Assembly (NCBI GenBank): GCA_902535565.1 | Contig: CACAUH010000064.1 | Location: 1 to 7,424 of the forward strand | Reading direction: 5' to 3' | Source: an uncultured Bacteroidota bacterium | GTDB lineage: Bacteria; Bacteroidota; Bacteroidia; Flavobacteriales; UA16 | Length of the DNA: 7,424 nt | Shown: positions 5,707 through 7,424 of the stretch, in pieces | Numbering within the stretch: the first letter of the stretch is position 1 | Layout: the number at the start of each line of letters is the position of its first letter | Notes under the pieces: generated by a model | Told to the model about the DNA's origin: nothing | The model's database searches: none | What the model saw: the letters and a program-made list of their open reading frames with translations, nothing else | Made by a program: the position numbers and the translations under genes

Positions 5707-7424
5707 ATGAAGTTCACCTTTACCAAAGCGCTGGCTGCGCTGATCCTTTTCGCTGGATGTCTGTCCACCGCGATGGCTCAGAACGCCACCCTGATTGCCG
5801 ATGACCACAATGGCATCGTTGTCCGATTTGACTTCTCCGATCCGATATTGAACGAGGTGCAGACCGAGGAGGGCTTGGCCATGCTGCCGCGCGTCATTGG
5901 AGACACACCGCTGCTGCGCGCCGGTGCGCCGGATGTGTCCAAGGTGGACGCGACCCTGATGATTGGGGCACAGGCTGGCACCGCGTTGGAGGTCATCGAA
6001 ACCGAGTTCGTGGAGTTCACGGATGTCGAGGTGGCACCGAGCAAGGGCAACCTCTATCGCAATGTTGACCCCGCCACGGTGCCTTACACCCGAGGGGCGG
6101 TCTATGGTGAGGATGCTTTCTATCCTGAGACACCAGCGGCTTTGCAGACTCCGTTTGTTCAGCGCGGCGTGCGCGGCCAGAGCATCTGGGCCTACCCGTT
6201 CCAGTACAATGCGGTGAGCAAGGTGTTGCGCGCCCACACCTCCATCACGGTGCGAGTCGTGGAGACTGAGACAGCCGCTGTGAACCCAGCCGTGTCTCCG
6301 GCCCGTGTATCCCAGGAATTTGCAGACCAATTGCGCCGCAGGTTCCTCAATGCAGACAGTGCTGAGGACCGCTACGACTACATCGAGGAACACGGTAAAA
6401 TCGTGGTGGTGACGGACGCCATGTACGATGACGTGCTGGCGCCGCTCATCCAGTGGAAAATCGAAAAGGGTCTCCAGACAGAGGTGGTGTACGCTTCGGA
6501 TTTCGGAAACGACTACGACGCCATCAAGGACTTCTTGGCTGACCAGTACCTCAACGAGGGCATGACCCACGTGATCCTTGCGGGAGATGAGGACCAAGTG
6601 GCCTCCACCCTCGTAACCAACGGGGGCGGCACAGGATACTGCGATCCATGTTATGGCTATGTGGAGGGCAACGACCATTATCCTGAATTCTTCGTTGGTC
6701 GTCTGCTCGTGCACAATGTTGCCGAGATGGAGACGTTGGTCGAGCGAACCCTCGAGTACGAGAAGAACCCGTTCCTCGGGGAGGAGTGGTTCAACATCGC
6801 CGTGGGCATTGGATCCAACGAGGGCGCCGGCATCGGCGACAACGGCGAGAGCGATTGGCAGCACCTGAACGCAATCAAAGACAAGCTGCTCGACTATGAC
6901 TTCCAAGAGGTTTGGGAGCTCTACGACGGCAACCAGACCGGCAGCAGCCCGACAGGAGGCGAGACGGCCGATGAAGGGGGCAATCCCAATTCCAACGACA
7001 TGGTTCAGCTCGTCAACAAGGGGCTGTCGTTCATCAATTACACCGGACACGGTTACCACGGCGGCATCGCCTCCAGTGGATTTGATATCAGCGCGATCAA
7101 CCAGACCACCAACAATGGCATGTACGGGTTCTTTGTGCCAGTCGCCTGCTGCGTCGGTGACTTCGACGAAGGCGAAGGGTCTGGCGACTGCTTCGGCGAG
7201 GTCTGGATCAAACACACCTACAACGGCTCTCCAGCGGGGGGCATTGGCGGGGCCTTTTCCAGCGTGCTGCAGAGCTGGGCGCCTCCCATGCGCGGACAGG
7301 ATGAAATGACCGACTTGGTCGTGGAATCGGGTGAGGTGGATGCGCACCACACCTTTGGCTCCATTGTGGCCCACGGCTGTTCCGGCATGATTGACTCCTA
7401 TGGTGGAGGTGGAGAAGAGATGAT
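5707..7424 (+). CDS. Gingipain-like C25 cysteine peptidase, C-terminus cut off by right edge
   Basis: An open frame of 572 complete codons from ATG 5707 continues past the window. Residues 1-24 are a signal peptide ending STAMA before QNA. An FAGC sequence inside it weakly resembles a lipobox, but signal peptidase I processing is more likely. Residues 25 to about 215 resemble the C25 propeptide, with RGVRGQSIWAYPFQYNAVSK (153-172) as the clearest part. The peptidase domain starts near KIVVVTDAMY (231) and includes the family segment EGNDHYPEFFVGR (320-332). The predicted catalytic His448 lies in INYTGHG and Cys481 in PVACCVGDF. Their 33-residue spacing equals that of His211 and Cys244 in RgpB gingipain. 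A CDPC motif (312-315) replaces the usual SDxxY start of the preceding strand. The N-terminus lacks features of the PorU sortase, so it looks like an exported cargo protease. A T9SS sorting domain is expected beyond the edge but not seen. Confidence 0.92.
   Translation, partial: MKFTFTKALAALILFAGCLSTAMAQNATLIADDHNGIVVRFDFSDPILNEVQTEEGLAMLPRVIGDTPLLRAGAPDVSKVDATLMIGAQAGTALEVIETEFVEFTDVEVAPSKGNLYRNVDPATVPYTRGAVYGEDAFYPETPAALQTPFVQRGVRGQSIWAYPFQYNAVSKVLRAHTSITVRVVETETAAVNPAVSPARVSQEFADQLRRRFLNADSAEDRYDYIEEHGKIVVVTDAMYDDVLAPLIQWKIEKGLQTEVVYASDFGNDYDAIKDFLADQYLNEGMTHVILAGDEDQVASTLVTNGGGTGYCDPCYGYVEGNDHYPEFFVGRLLVHNVAEMETLVERTLEYEKNPFLGEEWFNIAVGIGSNEGAGIGDNGESDWQHLNAIKDKLLDYDFQEVWELYDGNQTGSSPTGGETADEGGNPNSNDMVQLVNKGLSFINYTGHGYHGGIASSGFDISAINQTTNNGMYGFFVPVACCVGDFDEGEGSGDCFGEVWIKHTYNGSPAGGIGGAFSSVLQSWAPPMRGQDEMTDLVVESGEVDAHHTFGSIVAHGCSGMIDSYGGGGEEM

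Noticed and set aside
5749..5760. Lipobox-like FAGC in the signal peptide of the C25 peptidase
   Set aside because: Phe at the -3 position is a poor lipobox residue, and a good signal peptidase I site (AMA before QN) follows. Exported C25 enzymes normally use the latter.
5566..7374. A 602-codon open frame on the minus strand opposite the C25 peptidase and the end of the preceding gene
   Set aside because: It shows no recognisable domain and crosses the boundary of two well-supported plus-strand genes. Long antisense open frames are common opposite GC-rich coding DNA that rarely uses codons whose complements are stops. The plus-strand frame has a signal peptide and catalytic motifs.

Overview
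The window looks like chromosomal DNA from a GC-rich member of the Bacteroidota (Flavobacteriales or a related order). The main evidence is two exported proteins typical of type IX secretion (T9SS): one has a C-terminal YPNP-type sorting domain, the other is a gingipain-like C25 peptidase. A YkuK-type RNase H-like protein with the C-terminal signature seen in Bacteroidota and the lack of clear Shine-Dalgarno sequences agree with this. The assignment is by inspection only. There is no rRNA, tRNA, CRISPR array, insertion sequence or other mobile element.

Left block (1-1988, minus strand): two cell-envelope genes. The upstream gene encodes a secreted protein with a soluble-transglycosylase-like fold and two C-terminal LysM repeats. 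Both hallmark catalytic motifs of its MltD-like domain appear to be lost. Its stop codon overlaps a TTG start of a membrane-anchored SGNH/GDSL-type hydrolase, which runs off the left edge. Together they look like a peptidoglycan-binding protein paired with a candidate esterase.

Centre (2055-3659, plus strand): divergent from that pair, with 66 bases between the starts, is a soluble hybrid sensor kinase (coiled coil, PAS, HisKA, HATPase, receiver). All phosphotransfer residues are present. No output domain or separate response regulator lies in the window.

Intergenic region 3660-3942: an AT-rich stretch carries a possible Bacteroidota-type promoter. It is followed by three clear hairpins, one with a C(UUCG)G loop and one with an 11-bp stem. 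This could be a small RNA or a structured leader for the next gene.

Right block (3943-7424, plus strand): a YkuK-family RNase H-like gene is coupled by an ATGA overlap to a SRPBCC-fold protein gene. Then come a small secreted protein with a T9SS sorting domain and, 17 bases later, a C25 cysteine peptidase cut off by the right edge. The last two probably travel through the same secretion route.

No wholly new system is evident. The best leads are the degenerate transglycosylase-LysM protein paired with the SGNH hydrolase, and the structured intergenic RNA candidate.
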